Assembly (NCBI RefSeq): GCF_031755915.1
Contig: NC_083388.1
Location: forward strand, 15,866,001-15,930,000
Direction of reading: 5' to 3'
DNA length: 64,000 nucleotides
Source: Ziziphus jujuba
Taxonomy: Eukaryota; Streptophyta; Magnoliopsida; Rosales; Rhamnaceae
Both the position numbers and the translations under genes were made by a program. The notes below the pieces were generated by a model that was not told where the DNA came from, did not search any database, and was given only the letters and a program-made list of their open reading frames with translations. Shown here in pieces: positions 11,902-22,726 of the stretch (within the stretch, counting starts at the first letter, position 1; every line of letters begins with the position of its first letter).

Positions 11902-12978
11902 TGATATGAACCTAGGATGACCTGTTCCTAAACCCATATTATATTAGCCCGGATCTCAATTAAGTTCAAGTTCTAATGGAATGGACCACAACCTCTAACC
12001 AACCTGTGGTTAGAAACCTTGGTATAATGTAGACGCCATAATAGGGGATGGAAAACCTATTGATAAGTCAAGCTAAAACAACCAATTCTCTAATGGTGTT
12101 TTAGGTGTTCTCAAAGAACAAAGAGATAATTATTCTCACAAGTATTTTCTCAATCAAATCAAAGTTGTATTATTATTGAAAAATAAGCCTTTAAATAGGC
12201 TTTGAAAGAAACAAAATAAAACGCTAGGAAAAACCGGCCACACACATAAAGAAACCTAGTTGGCCGCAACTATATTTCCTTTCCTAATCTAAGTTTGATT
12301 AATTAATTCCTTTATATTAAATTAGGAATTAATTAATTTACAATAAAATAAAGACCTTCCTAAAGTTATTTGTCCATAAAATAAATAAATAAAAACCCAA
12401 AAAGAAATAAAGTCAATTGCAAATTAGGTAACGAGTTGACTTTGACATCTAGGCTGAAATATGTCTTCAACCGAGCTAACTTATGTCTGTCCGAGCTAAC
12501 TTGTGTCTGGCCGAGCTAACTAATGTCTGTCTGAGCTAACTTGTGTCTGGCCGAGCTAATTGAAGTTTGTCCAAGCTAACTGATATCTGTCCGAGCTAAG
12601 TTGCATCCGATGTCCGAAGTCGGAGATCAGATGTCCGAGGCAAGGCTCCGAGTCAGAGATCAGATGTTTGAGGCAAGACTCCAATGTCCGAGACAAGGGT
12701 GTCCGATATAAAATGTCTGAGACAAGGGTGTCCGATATAAAATGTCCGATATATGAGTATCCGATGTATTAGCCTCCACCACTTGGATACTTAAAACAGG
12801 TCTTTTATCTTCAGGTATGGACAAGCCCTTTTGAGAATGAATTACTCTCTGGATAAAGGCAGCAAAGTTATCCTTAAACCTTTTAGCTTGAGCCCTAGTG
12901 ATCAGTCTAGTCTTCATCTGTATCCGATCAGTACCCCAGCGAGTTGTCGGTGGTGCAAGCTCGGGCGGGTTTGCATCA
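11902..12978 (-). repeat. G-c 3' LTR
   Basis: 1077 bp, starting TGATATGAACCTAGG and ending GGTTTGCATCA. It carries a 20-bp minisatellite in U3 and encodes the last about 106 residues of the pol tail on the minus strand. Confidence 0.9.
12471..12610 (-). repeat. 20-bp minisatellite in G-c 3' LTR, seven units
   Basis: Seven units aligned exactly every 20 bp, consensus CCGAGCTAACTTATGTCTGT with drift toward the right edge. It lies in U3 of the LTR, upstream of the TATA-like CTATTTAAAGGC on the element's strand. The G-c 5' LTR has eight units. Confidence 0.9.
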
Positions 12979-13154
12979 TTCCCCTCCTCTTGAAAATGAT
13001 TTGTCCTCAAATAGAAGTCATCACCTGCAGCAAAAGTAGATAAATCAGCAACATTAAAGGTGGCACTAACACTATACTCACCCGGCAAATCAAGTTTGTA
13101 GGCATTGTCATTTATCCTCTCCAAAACTTGAAAAGGTCCATCGCCCCTTGGCAT
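12660..13154 (-). CDS. G-c pol carboxy tail running into the 3' LTR
   Basis: A 164-codon open frame. The first about 58 residues are the integrase GPF/Y-like end ([27 protein letters not shown], then [12 protein letters not shown]). The frame then passes the polypurine tract (AAGAGGAGGGGAA, minus strand, about 12979-12993) and crosses the LTR boundary at 12978 without a stop. It continues for about 106 residues encoded by the [47 protein letters not shown], then repeats of TSDTH/TSDIL type. Extension of pol into the LTR is known for CRM-clade elements, and there the tail includes the centromere-targeting CR motif; whether this tail acts that way is inference. The ATG is internal to the polyprotein, not a true start. 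Confidence 0.7.
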   Translation of the reverse strand: MPRGDGPFQVLERINDNAYKLDLPGEYSVSATFNVADLSTFAAGDDFYLRTNHFQEEGNDANPPELAPPTTRWGTDRIQMKTRLITRAQAKRFKDNFAAFIQRVIHSQKGLSIPEDKRPVLSIQVVEANTSDTHISDILYRTPLSQTFYIGHPCLGHWSLASNI

Positions 13155-14300
13155 TAGTTTGGATTTCCTTTGTTTAGGAGAATTTTATTTCCTTAAATGC
13201 AGCCACACCCAATCTCCAAGTTCAAACACCATTGATTTTCGGCCTTGATTAGCCACTTTTGCATATTGCTCGGTCCTCCTCTCAATATTTGCTCGTGTCT
13301 TCTCATGAATCTGTTTTACAAATTCAGCTTTTTGTTTTCCATCTAGATTAGCATGCTCACTTAAAGGTAAAGGTGTTAAATCTAATGGAGTCAAAGGATT
13401 AAAACCATAAACAATTTCAAATGAAGTAAATTTAGTTGCTAAATGTAAAAACCTATTATATGCAAATTCAACATGTGGCAAACATTCTTCCCAAGGTTCT
13501 ATTTACTACTTAAGTTTGTCCATCAGTTTGTGGTTGACAAGTAGTTGAAAATAATAGCTTAGTACCTAATCTAGCCCACAAAGTTTTCCAAAAATAGCTT
13601 AAGAACTTAGCATCCCTATCCGAAACAATAGTTCTTGGCATTCCATGCAATCTCACAATTTCCTTGAAAAATAAATTAGCAATATTGGATGCATCATCCG
13701 TTTTGTTACGTGCAATAAAATGTGCCATCTTAGAAAACAAAATCCATAGACAAATCTACCCAAGAATAGGTAGGAATCGGCAAAGGCTTATACAATCCAT
13801 GCGGCTTCAATGTTGATTTTGTTTTTCGGCACTTTAAACATCTTTCACAAATTCTCTCAACATCTCTCCTCATGTTAGGCCAATAAAAATATTCTTGCAG
13901 CAAGGATAAAGTTTTCAAAATACCAAAATGACCCATCAAACCACCCCCATGTCCTTCCCGAACCAATAATTCCCTAATACTACAATTAGGCACACAAAGT
14001 TTGTTTTCCTTAAACAAATATTCCTCAAATATGTAAAATTTATTAAATCCATGTTTCAAACAGGTTTTAAAAATTTCTCCAAAGTCACTATCATGCTCAT
14101 AAAGTTCTTTCAATTGTTCAAATCCAAGCAATCTAGCATCTAAGGTAGAAAAGAGTACATACCTTCGGGATAATGCATCGGCAACCACATTTTCTTTACC
14201 TTTTTTGTAGCGGATCACATAGGGAAAGGTTTCAATAAATTCAATCCACTTGGCATGCCTTCGGTTGAGCTTTCCTTGACCCTTGATATGCTTCAAAGAA
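13155..14300 (-). pseudogene. G-c integrase
   Basis: Three overlapping frames cover the domain. 14335-13730 holds the RNase H end ([29 protein letters not shown]) and the zinc region ([20 protein letters not shown]) to LSMDFVF. 13740-13510 holds the core with [16 protein letters not shown] and [12 protein letters not shown] PQTDGQT. 13481-13185 holds [27 protein letters not shown] and a KANIERR..QYA block. A deletion near 13740 removes the residues between the first core Asp and the KMAHF segment, and another near 13500 removes the ...[12 protein letters not shown]... stretch containing the catalytic Glu. The protein is therefore inactive. Confidence 0.8.
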
Positions 14301-15258
14301 TCATGATCCGTATGAATCACAAACTCCTTTGGCATGAGATAATGCTGCCCACGTCTCTAAAGCCCTCACCAAAGCATACATCTCCTTGTCATAAGTTGGG
14401 TAGTTTAAGGCAGCTGCATTTAATTTTTCACTAAAGTAGGCTATGGGTCTTGCTTCTTGCATTAAAACAGCTCCAATACCTACACCCGAAGCATCACACT
14501 CAATTTCAAAAGTCTTAGAAAAATTTGGCAAAACTAACAAAGGTGCATTACACAATTTTTCTTTCAACAAATTAAAAGATTTTTCTTGTACTTCCCCCCA
14601 TTTAAAGCCAACATTCTTATTGAAAACTTCATTCAATGGTGCTGCTATGGTACTAAAATCCATGACAAATCTTCTATAAAAGCTTGCCAAGCCATGAAAG
14701 CTCCTGACTTGGGTGATAGAAGTAGAAACCGGCCACTCTTGAATTGCTTTCACCTTAGCTTGGTCAACTTTGATTCCTGCAGCACTTACTACAAACCCTA
14801 GAAACACAAGCTCATCTTTGCAAAATTCACATTTTTTAATGTTAGCAAACAATCTTTCTTTTCTAGGAACTTGCAAAACTTGCCTAAGTTGATCCACATG
14901 GTCATCCAAATTTCGGCTATATATTAGAATGTCATCAAAATAAACAACCACAAATTTACGAATAAATGGACGCATTACATGATCCATAAGCCTCATGAAA
15001 GTACTAGGTGCATTGGATAATCCAAAAGGCATAATTAACCATTCATATAGCCCATATTTAGTTTTGAATGCGGTTTTCCATTCATCACCCTCTTTCATCC
15101 TAATTTGATGATAACCACTCCTAAGATCAATTTTTGTAAACATGCAAGCACCATGCAACTCATCAAGCATATCATCTAATCTAGGAATGGGATACCTATA
15201 TTTGATGGTAATGTTATTTATAGCCCTACATGTTAATATACCCTTTATCAAGCAAACC
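14301..15258 (-). pseudogene. G-c reverse transcriptase and RNase H
   Basis: One frame from about 15278 to 14301 covers RT and RNase H without a stop: [59 protein letters not shown] with an intact [19 protein letters not shown], then RNase [18 protein letters not shown] and [15 protein letters not shown]. The amino-terminal fingers are lost in a deletion at about 15225-15258 that ends in LTR sequence. The frame leaves RNase H before the HTDH motif, which is read in the next frame (14335 leftward), so one frameshift separates them. This is the best-preserved RT among the G copies. Confidence 0.85.
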
Positions 15259-16033
15259 CTAGGAAAAACCGGCCACACACATAAAGAAACCTAGTTGGCC
15301 GCAACTATACTTCCTTTCCTAATCTAAGTTTGATTAATTAATTCCTCTATATTAAATTAGGAATTAATTAATTTACAATAAAATAAAAACCTTCCTAAAG
15401 TTATTTGTCCAAAAAATAAATAAATAAAAACCCAAAAAGAAATAAAGTCAATCGCAAATTAGGTAACGAGTTGACTTTGACATCTAGGCTGAAATATGTC
15501 TTCAACCGAGCTAACTTATGTCTGTCCGAGCTAACTTGTATCTAGCCGAGCTAACTGATGTCTGTCTGAGCTAACTTGTGTCTGGCCGAGCTAACTGAAG
15601 TCTATCCGAGCTAAGTTGTGTCTAGCCGAGCTAACTGATGTCTGTTCGAGCTAAGTTGCATCCGATGTCCGAAGTCCGAGATCAGATGTCCGAGGCAAGG
15701 CTCCGAGTCAGAGATCAGATGTCCCAGGCAAGACTCCGATGTCTGAGACAAGGGTGTCCGATATAAAATGTCTGAGACAATGGTGTCTGATATAAAATGT
15801 CTGATATATGAGTATCCGATGTATTAGCCTCCACCACTTGGATACTTAAAACAGGTCTTTTATCGTCAGGTATGGACAAGCCCTTTTGAGAATGAATTAC
15901 TCTCTGGATAAAGGCAGCAAGGTAATCCTTAAACCTCTTAGCTTGAGCCCTAGTGATCGTTCCAATCTTCATCTGTATCGGATCAGTACCCCAGTGAGTT
16001 GTCGGTGGTGCGAGCTCGGGCGGGTTTGCATCA
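15259..16033 (-). repeat. G-c 5' LTR, U3-side remnant
   Basis: 775 bp of LTR (from CTAGGAAAAACCGGCC to GGGTTTGCATCA) matching 12225-12978. The U5 side, PBS and leader were deleted. An eight-unit 20-bp minisatellite lies at 15507-15666. Confidence 0.85.
15507..15666 (-). repeat. 20-bp minisatellite in G-c 5' LTR, eight units
   Basis: Eight 20-bp units of the CCGAGCTAACTTATGTCTGT type, one more than in the same element's 3' LTR (12471-12610). Confidence 0.9.
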
Positions 16034-16038
16034 GGTAT

Positions 16039-16198
16039 GGACAAACCCTTTTCACTATGAATTACTCCCTGGATAAAGGCAGCAAGATTGTCCTTAAGCT
16101 TCTTAGCTTGAGCCCTAGTGATTGGCCCAGTCTGCATCCGTATTGGGTCGGCACCCCAGCGGGTTGTTGGTTGTGCAGGTTTCGATGGATTCGCATCA
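16039..16198 (-). repeat. G-b 5' LTR, right (U3 start) part
   Basis: Continuation of the G-b 5' LTR after the G-c insertion, from GGACAAACCCTTTTC to GGATTCGCATCA. On the minus strand it encodes the tail block PTTRWGADPIRMQTGPITRAQAKKLKDNLAAFIQ. Confidence 0.85.
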
Positions 16199-16203
16199 CA
16201 AAA

Positions 16204-16903
16204 TGGGGCTATGCGCACAAGGGAGAAAAGTGGCTGATTATAATGTATTGCTTGCTAGCTTTACTGTATTTTGCTGAGTTGGTATTTTCTCATTGATCCA
16301 AGGAAGGACAAAGTGTGAGACTCAATGATAATCTTATTTGGCATCCTGCAAGGCATATGGAAGCTGACTTAGAGCTTTAATTGGTCAAAGATTGGTCAAA
16401 GGTAGCTTAGTAAAAAAGAGAGTTATTTAGTATCCTAATTTGTTTTTGACTTTTTGTTTTAGAAAATTAGTGTTTTAATTGGTTTTTATTTATTTATTTG
16501 CTAGACAAATAAGTTTAGGAAAGTTATTATTTTATTATTTCTAGTGTAAATTAGTTAATTCCTAATCCAAAATAAGGAATTAATTAAGCAAAATTGATTT
16601 AAGAAAGTAAGTGAAATTTCGACCAGACTTGATGTTTCCTTATGTTGGCCGAAATTCAACCTTTGTTTTTTGGGTTACTTTTGTTCTTTCTTTGAACACC
16701 TAAAACACCATTAAGGAGTGAGTGTTTTAGTTTTGAATTTTATCAATAAGATATCTATCAGCTATTGTAGCGTCTTCTTTATACCAAGGTTTTTAATCAT
16801 AGATTGGTTAGGGGTTGAGGTCAATCCATTAAAATTTAAACTTAATTGAGATCCAGGCTAGTATAATATAGGTTTTGGCGCGTGTCGACCTAGGTTTGTA
16901 TCA
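16204..16903 (+). repeat. G-a 5' LTR, right part
   Basis: Forward LTR sequence continuing from 3984, ending GCGTGTCGACCTAGGTTTGTATCA. The PBS follows directly. Confidence 0.85.
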
Positions 16904-17585
16904 TTTGGTATCAGAGTCGAATTTTGTTTAGGTTTGATTTATCTTTATTTGCTCTATTTTTTGTTGTGTTAATCTAAAATTTTAGCAGCAGGTTAAGGTT
17001 ACTTCTATAATCTTAATTATGCATTTAAAAAAAAAAATTATTCCTAGTCAAAGTAGGTTTCCTTGTGCTTCCGCATTTTTGCTTCATAGTTTGTTGGTTG
17101 TTTTTTTTTTTTTATCAATGTTCTTGTTAATTTGGTTATTGATGATTTTTCTTTGTTTTTTTAATCTTAATTAGTTGCACTCATATATTCAAAAAAAAAA
17201 AAAAGGAGTTTCGAAAGCACATTGCATAAAAATCACAAAAAATTGTGCAATTTCTTACTATTGGAGTGAGGTCACGAGTTTGGTGGAATTTTGGTGTTGG
17301 AATTGCAATCTTGTTGTTAATTATTGCTGCTGTAGTTGAGTTTATATTCTGTGAATAAAAAAAAAAGCAAAGCCGAAGTTTCAAAAAAAAAAAATTTGGA
17401 AAAGGCCTGTTTTAGTTGAAATTTGGAATTTGAATTTGTCGCTGGAAAAATTGTTGGGGTCTCTGAGTTATTGTCTATCTATTCAAAACAAACATGAGTG
17501 TTGAGACCTTGTTTGAGTGAAACACGTAAGGGAGTGAATTTGGTGAGGTTCTATTTTATTTTTGCGTTATTGATACTAACACGGT
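16904..17585 (+). other. G-a PBS and 5' leader
   Basis: The PBS reads TTTGGTATCAGAGTC at 16904-16918, complementary to plant initiator Met-tRNA as in many gypsy elements. The leader is AT-rich with homopolymer A/T runs near 17025, 17100, 17190 and 17350-17395. Confidence 0.8.
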
Positions 17586-18760
17586 AGATTCAAGGTTGAG
17601 AAGAGGAGATCCACCATTAAGATTTGACGAAGAGGAATCCGTAGGATTCAAAGGTGATTCCCGAGCTTCGAGAAGTGGAGGTGAGCGTAAGGACATGATG
17701 GCGGTCTTGGAGTAATTACAGCGGATGAATACTTACTTTGATCACCTAGATCAAAGGATGGACAGGTTGGAAACATCACAAGATAGGCTCAATTTGAGGC
17801 AAGAATTCCATGGTGGCTGAGGTCGAGGTCGAGGAGGTCATGGACGCCGTAAGGAGGATTTTGAAGACATCTATGCTCTCCAAGGAAGGAAAAACCATGG
17901 GAGACCAACAAGGAAGGAGGATGGTGATCATGAGAATATTAAGGTCAACATACCACCTTTCATAGGAAAAAGTGATCCGGAGGCATACCTAGAGTAGGAG
18001 GAGCGTATGGAGATGATCTTCGACTGTCACAACTATTCGAAGACTAAGAAGGTAAAAGTGGTAGCAATGGAGTTTGGACATTATGGACTCCAATGGTGGA
18101 CTACTAAGCAAAATATCCAAAGGAGAGTAGGTGATGACTTGATTATTACTTGGCAACAAATTGAAGGATCCATGAGGAAGCGATTTGTACGACTCATTAC
18201 CATAGGTTGCTATATCAAAGGTTACAATCTTTATTTCAAGGAAATAGGTCCGTGGAAGATTATTACAAGAAGATGGAGATGCTCATGATGAGATTGAGCA
18301 TGAATGAAGAAACAGAAGCAATCATGGCATGGTTTCTAGGTGGATTGAATCGAGAAGTAGCCAATCAACTGGAATTACAATAATATGTGGAATTGGAAGA
18401 GATGTTGCATGTGGCTATAAAACTTGAGAATCAATTCAAGAGGAAGGGCAAAAGTACACAGTTTGAAGTAGTATCAAGCAGTAGAAGGTCAAATCCAGTT
18501 GCTTGGAGAAGCAATCCCACCTTTGAAGCAAGAAAAAAGCTGAAACTTGCAGAAGAGAGCATCACTCGGCCAAAAGGGGAGGCCAAAACCGAATCTGTCA
18601 AAGCACATAAAAATGAAGGTAAATCTGGTCCTAAACCTTCTAGAACTCATGAAATTATATGTTTAGTGCCAAGGATGAAGACACATTGCCAATCAATGCT
18701 TGAATAGAAGAATCAGAGTGCTGAAAGGTAATGGTGAGATAGAGTCCGAAAGTGAAGAAA
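17586..18760 (+). pseudogene. G-a gag
   Basis: Alignment by eye to other G copies places the gag start at about 17586, but the start codon is ACG instead of ATG. The domain is readable across stops and frameshifts: RMDRLETSQDR near 17755, VKVVAMEFGHYGLQWWTTKQNIQRRVGDDLI at 18046-18150, and MELEEMLHVAIKLENQFKRKG at 18387. The zinc knuckle at about 18655-18700 has a 2-bp deletion and the shared TGA. Gag would form the particle. It is non-functional here. Confidence 0.8.
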
Positions 18761-19730
18761 GTGATGCTAAAACCAAAATTGATGGTGAAGAAGTTAGAGG
18801 TGAGGAACTTGAGGAATCTGAAACTCTTAAGGCATCTAGGGCTGAATGAGCTTGGTGAGTAGAAGAGTTTTGATCATGTACAAAGATGAGGAACAACTTC
18901 AAAGAGAGAACATCTTCCACACTCGATGTGAAATCCAATGTAAGATTTGTAGTTTGATAATTGATAGTGAAAGTTGTACAAATATAATTAGTAATATTGT
19001 GGTTAATAAATTAGGCTTAGGAACAATTAAGCATCTCGAACCTTATAGATTACAATGGCTTAATGATAGTGGTGAGATGAAAGTGAATAAACAAGCCAAG
19101 GTAAAATTCAGCATAGATAAGCATGTGGATGTTGTTTTGTGTGATGTTGTGCCTATGCATGCCAGGCAGATTTTATGAGGTAGACCTCGGCAATTTGATA
19201 AAGATGCTATTCGTTATGGTAGGGAAAATTCTATTGTTTTAAAACTTTAAGGGAACGAAGGTCAAGCTGGAGCCAGTGACTTTCAAGGAAGTATATAGAT
19301 ATCAATTACAAATACAACAAAGGAGGGAGACCAAAAAGCTTAAAGACAGAGCTAGTATGGCACCTACGGCTTCACCGTCCATCCAAAAAGGTAAGCCCGA
19401 ACTTGCTGTTTAAGGTAAGAAAACTAAGACTCAAATAGAGTGGAAAAACATGGGAAAATTGAAAGTGTGGTGAGGAAGGGAATAAACCCAAAAGCGAAGA
19501 AAAACCTACAAAAGCCGAGAGTGAAGGTAGTAAGGTGGAATCCATGAGAGAGAAAGAAAAAGAAAGAAAATAAAAGAAAAATACAATTTTTTATCTTAGT
19601 TTTGGGAATGTAAATCAGGCCATCTTGAGTAAGAAACCATTGCTGGTTATGATTTATAAATATGTGTATTTGAATGATCAAGCTAATCCCAAAGAACTTG
19701 AATTGCCAAGTTCTATTTTTTCCTTTTTGT
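18761..19730 (+). pseudogene. G-a protease and charged linker
   Basis: The PR region is readable at 18846-19178: IIDSESCTNIISNIVVNKLGL, HLEPYRLQWLNDSGEMKVNKQAKVKFSIDKHVDVVLCDVVPMHARQIL. A stop then falls at the LLGRP-equivalent motif. The Lys/Glu-rich linker at 19420-19700 ends ILSKKPLLVMIYKY. Several stops are present. Confidence 0.75.
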
Positions 19731-21060
19731 AGGAATTTGGTGATGTCTTTCCGGATGAAATTCCAAATGGATTACCACCTATTAGAAGGATTGACCATCA
19801 AATCGACTATGTTCTAGGGGCTTCCATAGCAAATAGGCCTGTATATAGAAGTAATCCCAAGGAGACAAAGAAGCTACAAAGGTAGGTAAATGAGTTACTT
19901 GATAAATATTACATTCATGAGAGTATGAGCCCATGTGTTGTTTCTATTTTGTTAGTACCTAAGAAAGATGGTTCATGGTATATATGTGTAGATTGTAGGG
20001 CTACAAATAATATTACCATTAAATATAGGTATCCAATTCCTAGGTTAGATTATATGTTAGATGAATTACATGGAGCATGCATTTTTATAAAATTGATCTT
20101 AGGAGTGGGTATAACCAAATTAGAATGAAAGAGGGAGATGAATGGAAAACCACATTTAAAAACTAAGTATGGATTGCATGAGGGGTTAATAATGCCTTTT
20201 GGTTTAACTAATGTACCTAGTACTTTTATAAGATTAATGAATCATGTTATGCGACCATTCATTGAAAAATTTGTTGTTGTTTATTTTGATGATATTCTTG
20301 TATATAATAGGCATCTAGTTGAGCATGTAGAACATCTTAAGCAAGTTTTAAATATTCTTAGGAAGGAAAAGTTGTTTGCTAACTTGAAAAAGTGTGATTT
20401 TTGTAAAGATGAGTTGGTTTTCCTAGGATTTGTAGTAAGTGCTATAGGTATAAAAGTTTATCAATCCAAGGTGTAAGCAATTTAAGAGTGGCCGAAACCT
20501 ACCTGCATTACCCAAGTGAGGATCTTTCATGGTTTGACTAGTGTCTACCAACGATTTGTTAATGATTTCAGCAGCAGCGCCTTTTACGGAAGTTGCGAAG
20601 AAGAATGTTGGCTTTAAATGGGGGGAAGCACAAGATAAATCTTTTAATTGGTTGAAAGAAAAATTGTCTAATGCACCTTTACTAGTTTTGCCTCACTTTG
20701 ACAAAATTTTCAAAATTGAATGTGATGCTTCGAGTGTAGGTATTGAAGCTATCCTAATGCAAGAAGGAAGACCTATAGCATACTTTAGAGAGAAATTAAA
20801 TGGAGGTGCACTAACCTACCCGACTTATGACAAAGAGATGTATGCTTTGGTGAGGTCTTTGAAAACGTGGTAGCATTACCTCATGCCAAAAGAATTTATG
20901 ATTCATACGGATCATGAATCTGTGAAGCACATTAAAGGCCAAGGGAAGCTTAACCAAAGGCATGCTAAGTAGATTGAGTTCATCGAAACATTTCCTTACG
21001 TCATCCGCTATAAAAAAGGTGAGGAAAATGTGGTCGCCGATGCATTATCCCAAAGGTATG
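19731..21060 (+). pseudogene. G-a reverse transcriptase and RNase H
   Basis: RT begins near GDVFPDEIPNGLPPI at 19740. 19925-20128 carries [41 protein letters not shown]. 20138-20476 carries MPFGLTNVPSTF and [13 protein letters not shown] with the YFDD site preserved. RNase H follows at 20541-20873 ([45 protein letters not shown]), then a TAG stop, then [19 protein letters not shown] at about 20905. Frameshifts at about 20100 and 20476 break the frame. It is non-functional. Confidence 0.85.
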
Positions 21061-21514
21061 TACTATTTTCTACCTTAGATGCTAGATTGCTAGGATTTAA
21101 ATAATTAAAAGAACTTTATGAGCATGATAGTGACTTTAGAGAAATATTTAGAACCTATTCAAAACATGGTTTTAATAAATTTTACATCTTTGAGGGGTAT
21201 ATGTTTAGGGAAAACAAACTTTGTGTGCCTAATTGTAGCATTAGGGAGTTACTAGTCCGGGAAGGTCATGGGGGTGGTTTAATGGGTTATTTTGGTGTTT
21301 TAAAAACTTTATCCTTACTGCAAGAACATTTATTGGCCTAACATGAGGGGAGATGCAGATAAAATATGTGAAAGACGCTTGAAGTGCTGAAAAGCCAAAT
21401 CCAAGTTGAAGCCACATGATTTGTACCTTCCATTGTCGATTCCTTCCTTTTCTTGGGTGGATTTATCTATGGATTTTATTCTTAGATTACCTAGATGAAG
21501 GACAGGTAAGGATT
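21061..21514 (+). pseudogene. G-a integrase, truncated
   Basis: Only the amino-terminal half remains: [15 protein letters not shown] at 21057, the [25 protein letters not shown] zinc half at 21210-21290, a degraded C..C half at 21370, and [15 protein letters not shown] at 21450, which is the first catalytic Asp. The sequence then stops in GKDSI and is followed directly by a reverse-oriented LTR. The rest of integrase and a forward 3' LTR are absent. Confidence 0.8.
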
Positions 21515-22649
21515 CAATATGAATCTAGGTCGACACGCGCCTAAACCAGTATTATATTAGCCCGGATCTCAATTAAGTTCAGATTTTAATGGATTGACCT
21601 TAACCTCTAACCAACCTGTGATTAGAAACTTTGGTATAATGAAGACGCCACAATAGGTGATGGATATCCTATTGATAAGTCAAAACTAAAATAGTCACTA
21701 TCTAATGGTGTTTTAGATGTTCAAAGAGAACAAAGAAAAATTCAATCTCACAAAATAAATTCTCAATATTATTAAAGGTGTGTTCTTCCAAAAAAATAAG
21801 CCCTTATATAGGCTAGAGTCACAAACAATAAAACCCTAAAAACTAAAGCCAAAACTGGCTAAGCATGTTGTTTCTTAAAAATGGCCGAAATTTGTATCAT
21901 TTCCTAATCTAAATTTGATTAATTAATTTTTTAATTTTGAATTAGGAATTAATTAACTTTACAATGGAAATAATAAAATAATAACTTTCCAAAGGTGATT
22001 TTTCCAGCTAATAAATAAATAGAAACCAACTAAAAGGCTAATTTTCTAAAACAAAAAGTCAAAATCAAATTAGAAAACTAAAATACTAGCTTTTTAACTA
22101 AGCTATCTTTGACCAATATTTGACCAATTTAAGCTACAAATCAACTTCCATATGCCTTATAGGATGCCAAATAGGATTATATTGGAGCCCCATACATTGC
22201 CCTTGCTTGGATCAAAGAGAAAATGCCAACTCAGCAAAATAAAGTAAAGCCAGCAAATAATATAGTAAAATCGACCAACTTTCTCTCTCATGTGCACAAG
22301 CCCTAAATGACCAGATTAGCTTCAGTCTTGACCAGTGACCATGACATATTAATGATATCAAGTGAATTTAAGAAGTTTTGAATCCATTTCCCGCTGTTTG
22401 AAATCCATAAATGCACCAAAACCACTACCCAGGTTTGTATCAGCTTCCACAACTTGAATGTTTAAAATAGGCCTTGTATCTTATGGTATGGACAAGCCCT
22501 TTTGAGAATGGATTACTCTTTGTATAAAGGCAGCCAGGTTTTCCTTAAACTGCTTAGCTTGAACCCTAGTGATCGGCCCGGTCTTCATCCGTATTGGGTC
22601 AGCACCTCAGCAGGTTGTCGATTGTGCAGGTACAAGTGGATTCTCATCA
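21515..22649 (-). repeat. Reverse-oriented G LTR closing G-a
   Basis: About 1.13 kb, from (CA)ATATGAATCTAGGTCGAC to GGATTCTCATCA. The outer TG appears as CA. Its U5 end carries CGACACGCGCC, the reverse complement of the signature in the G-a forward LTR. It abuts Cop1 LTR at 22650. Confidence 0.8.
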
Positions 22650-22726
22650 TGCAATCCTTTCCAAAATCATTTCCAACCTTGTTTAATCCGTGTTTTCCTT
22701 AGATTAACCTTGCTCTAATCCTTTCA
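22650..22726 (+). repeat. Cop1 5' LTR, right end
   Basis: TGCAATCCTTTCCAAAATCATTT... matches 27230-27305 of the 3' LTR and ends in CTTTCA. The PBS follows. Confidence 0.8.

Larger units (their letters stand above)
11902..16033 (-). mobile_element. G-c: Ty3/gypsy (CRM-like) element with internal deletion, TSD GGTAT
   Basis: Perfect target duplications GGTAT lie at 11897-11901 and 16034-16038, inside the 5' LTR of G-b. The 3' LTR is complete (11902-12978). Integrase, RNase H and most of RT remain (12979-15258). The junction at about 15258 joins RT sequence straight into the middle of the 5' LTR, so gag, PR, leader, PBS and the U5 side of the 5' LTR are gone. The element is 4132 bp and non-autonomous as it stands. 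Confidence 0.9.
3985..16198 (-). mobile_element. G-b: Ty3/gypsy (CRM-like) element, TSD CAAAA
   Basis: Perfect 5-bp target duplications CAAAA lie at 3980-3984 and 16199-16203. The 3' LTR is 3985-5114 and the internal region 5115-10921. The 5' LTR is 10922-11901 plus 16039-16198, split by G-c. Order on the minus strand is LTR, PBS, gag, PR, RT, RH, IN, LTR. It is inserted in the 5' LTR of G-a. Several frames are broken, and the RT active site reads YFND. Confidence 0.9.
3668..22649 (+). mobile_element. G-a: Ty3/gypsy element with LTRs in inverted orientation
   Basis: The 5' LTR is forward and is split by G-b (3668-3984 and 16204-16903). PBS, gag, protease, RT, RNase H and the first part of integrase follow on the + strand to about 21514. 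Instead of the rest of integrase and a forward 3' LTR, a reverse-oriented LTR follows (about 21515-22649) and abuts Cop1 LTR sequence directly. Both LTRs share the subfamily signature GGCGCGTGTCGACCTAG at the U5 end, which the other G LTRs lack, so they are sister copies. The left terminus lacks several bases, and no clean target duplication is seen. Confidence 0.6.

Noticed and set aside
15886..16218. Apparent tandem duplication of the pol tail (two DANP...ITRAQAK blocks in one open frame)
   Set aside because: It is explained by the G-c insertion in the G-b LTR. The first block is the G-b LTR end and the second the G-c LTR end, separated by the GGTAT target duplication at 16034-16038.
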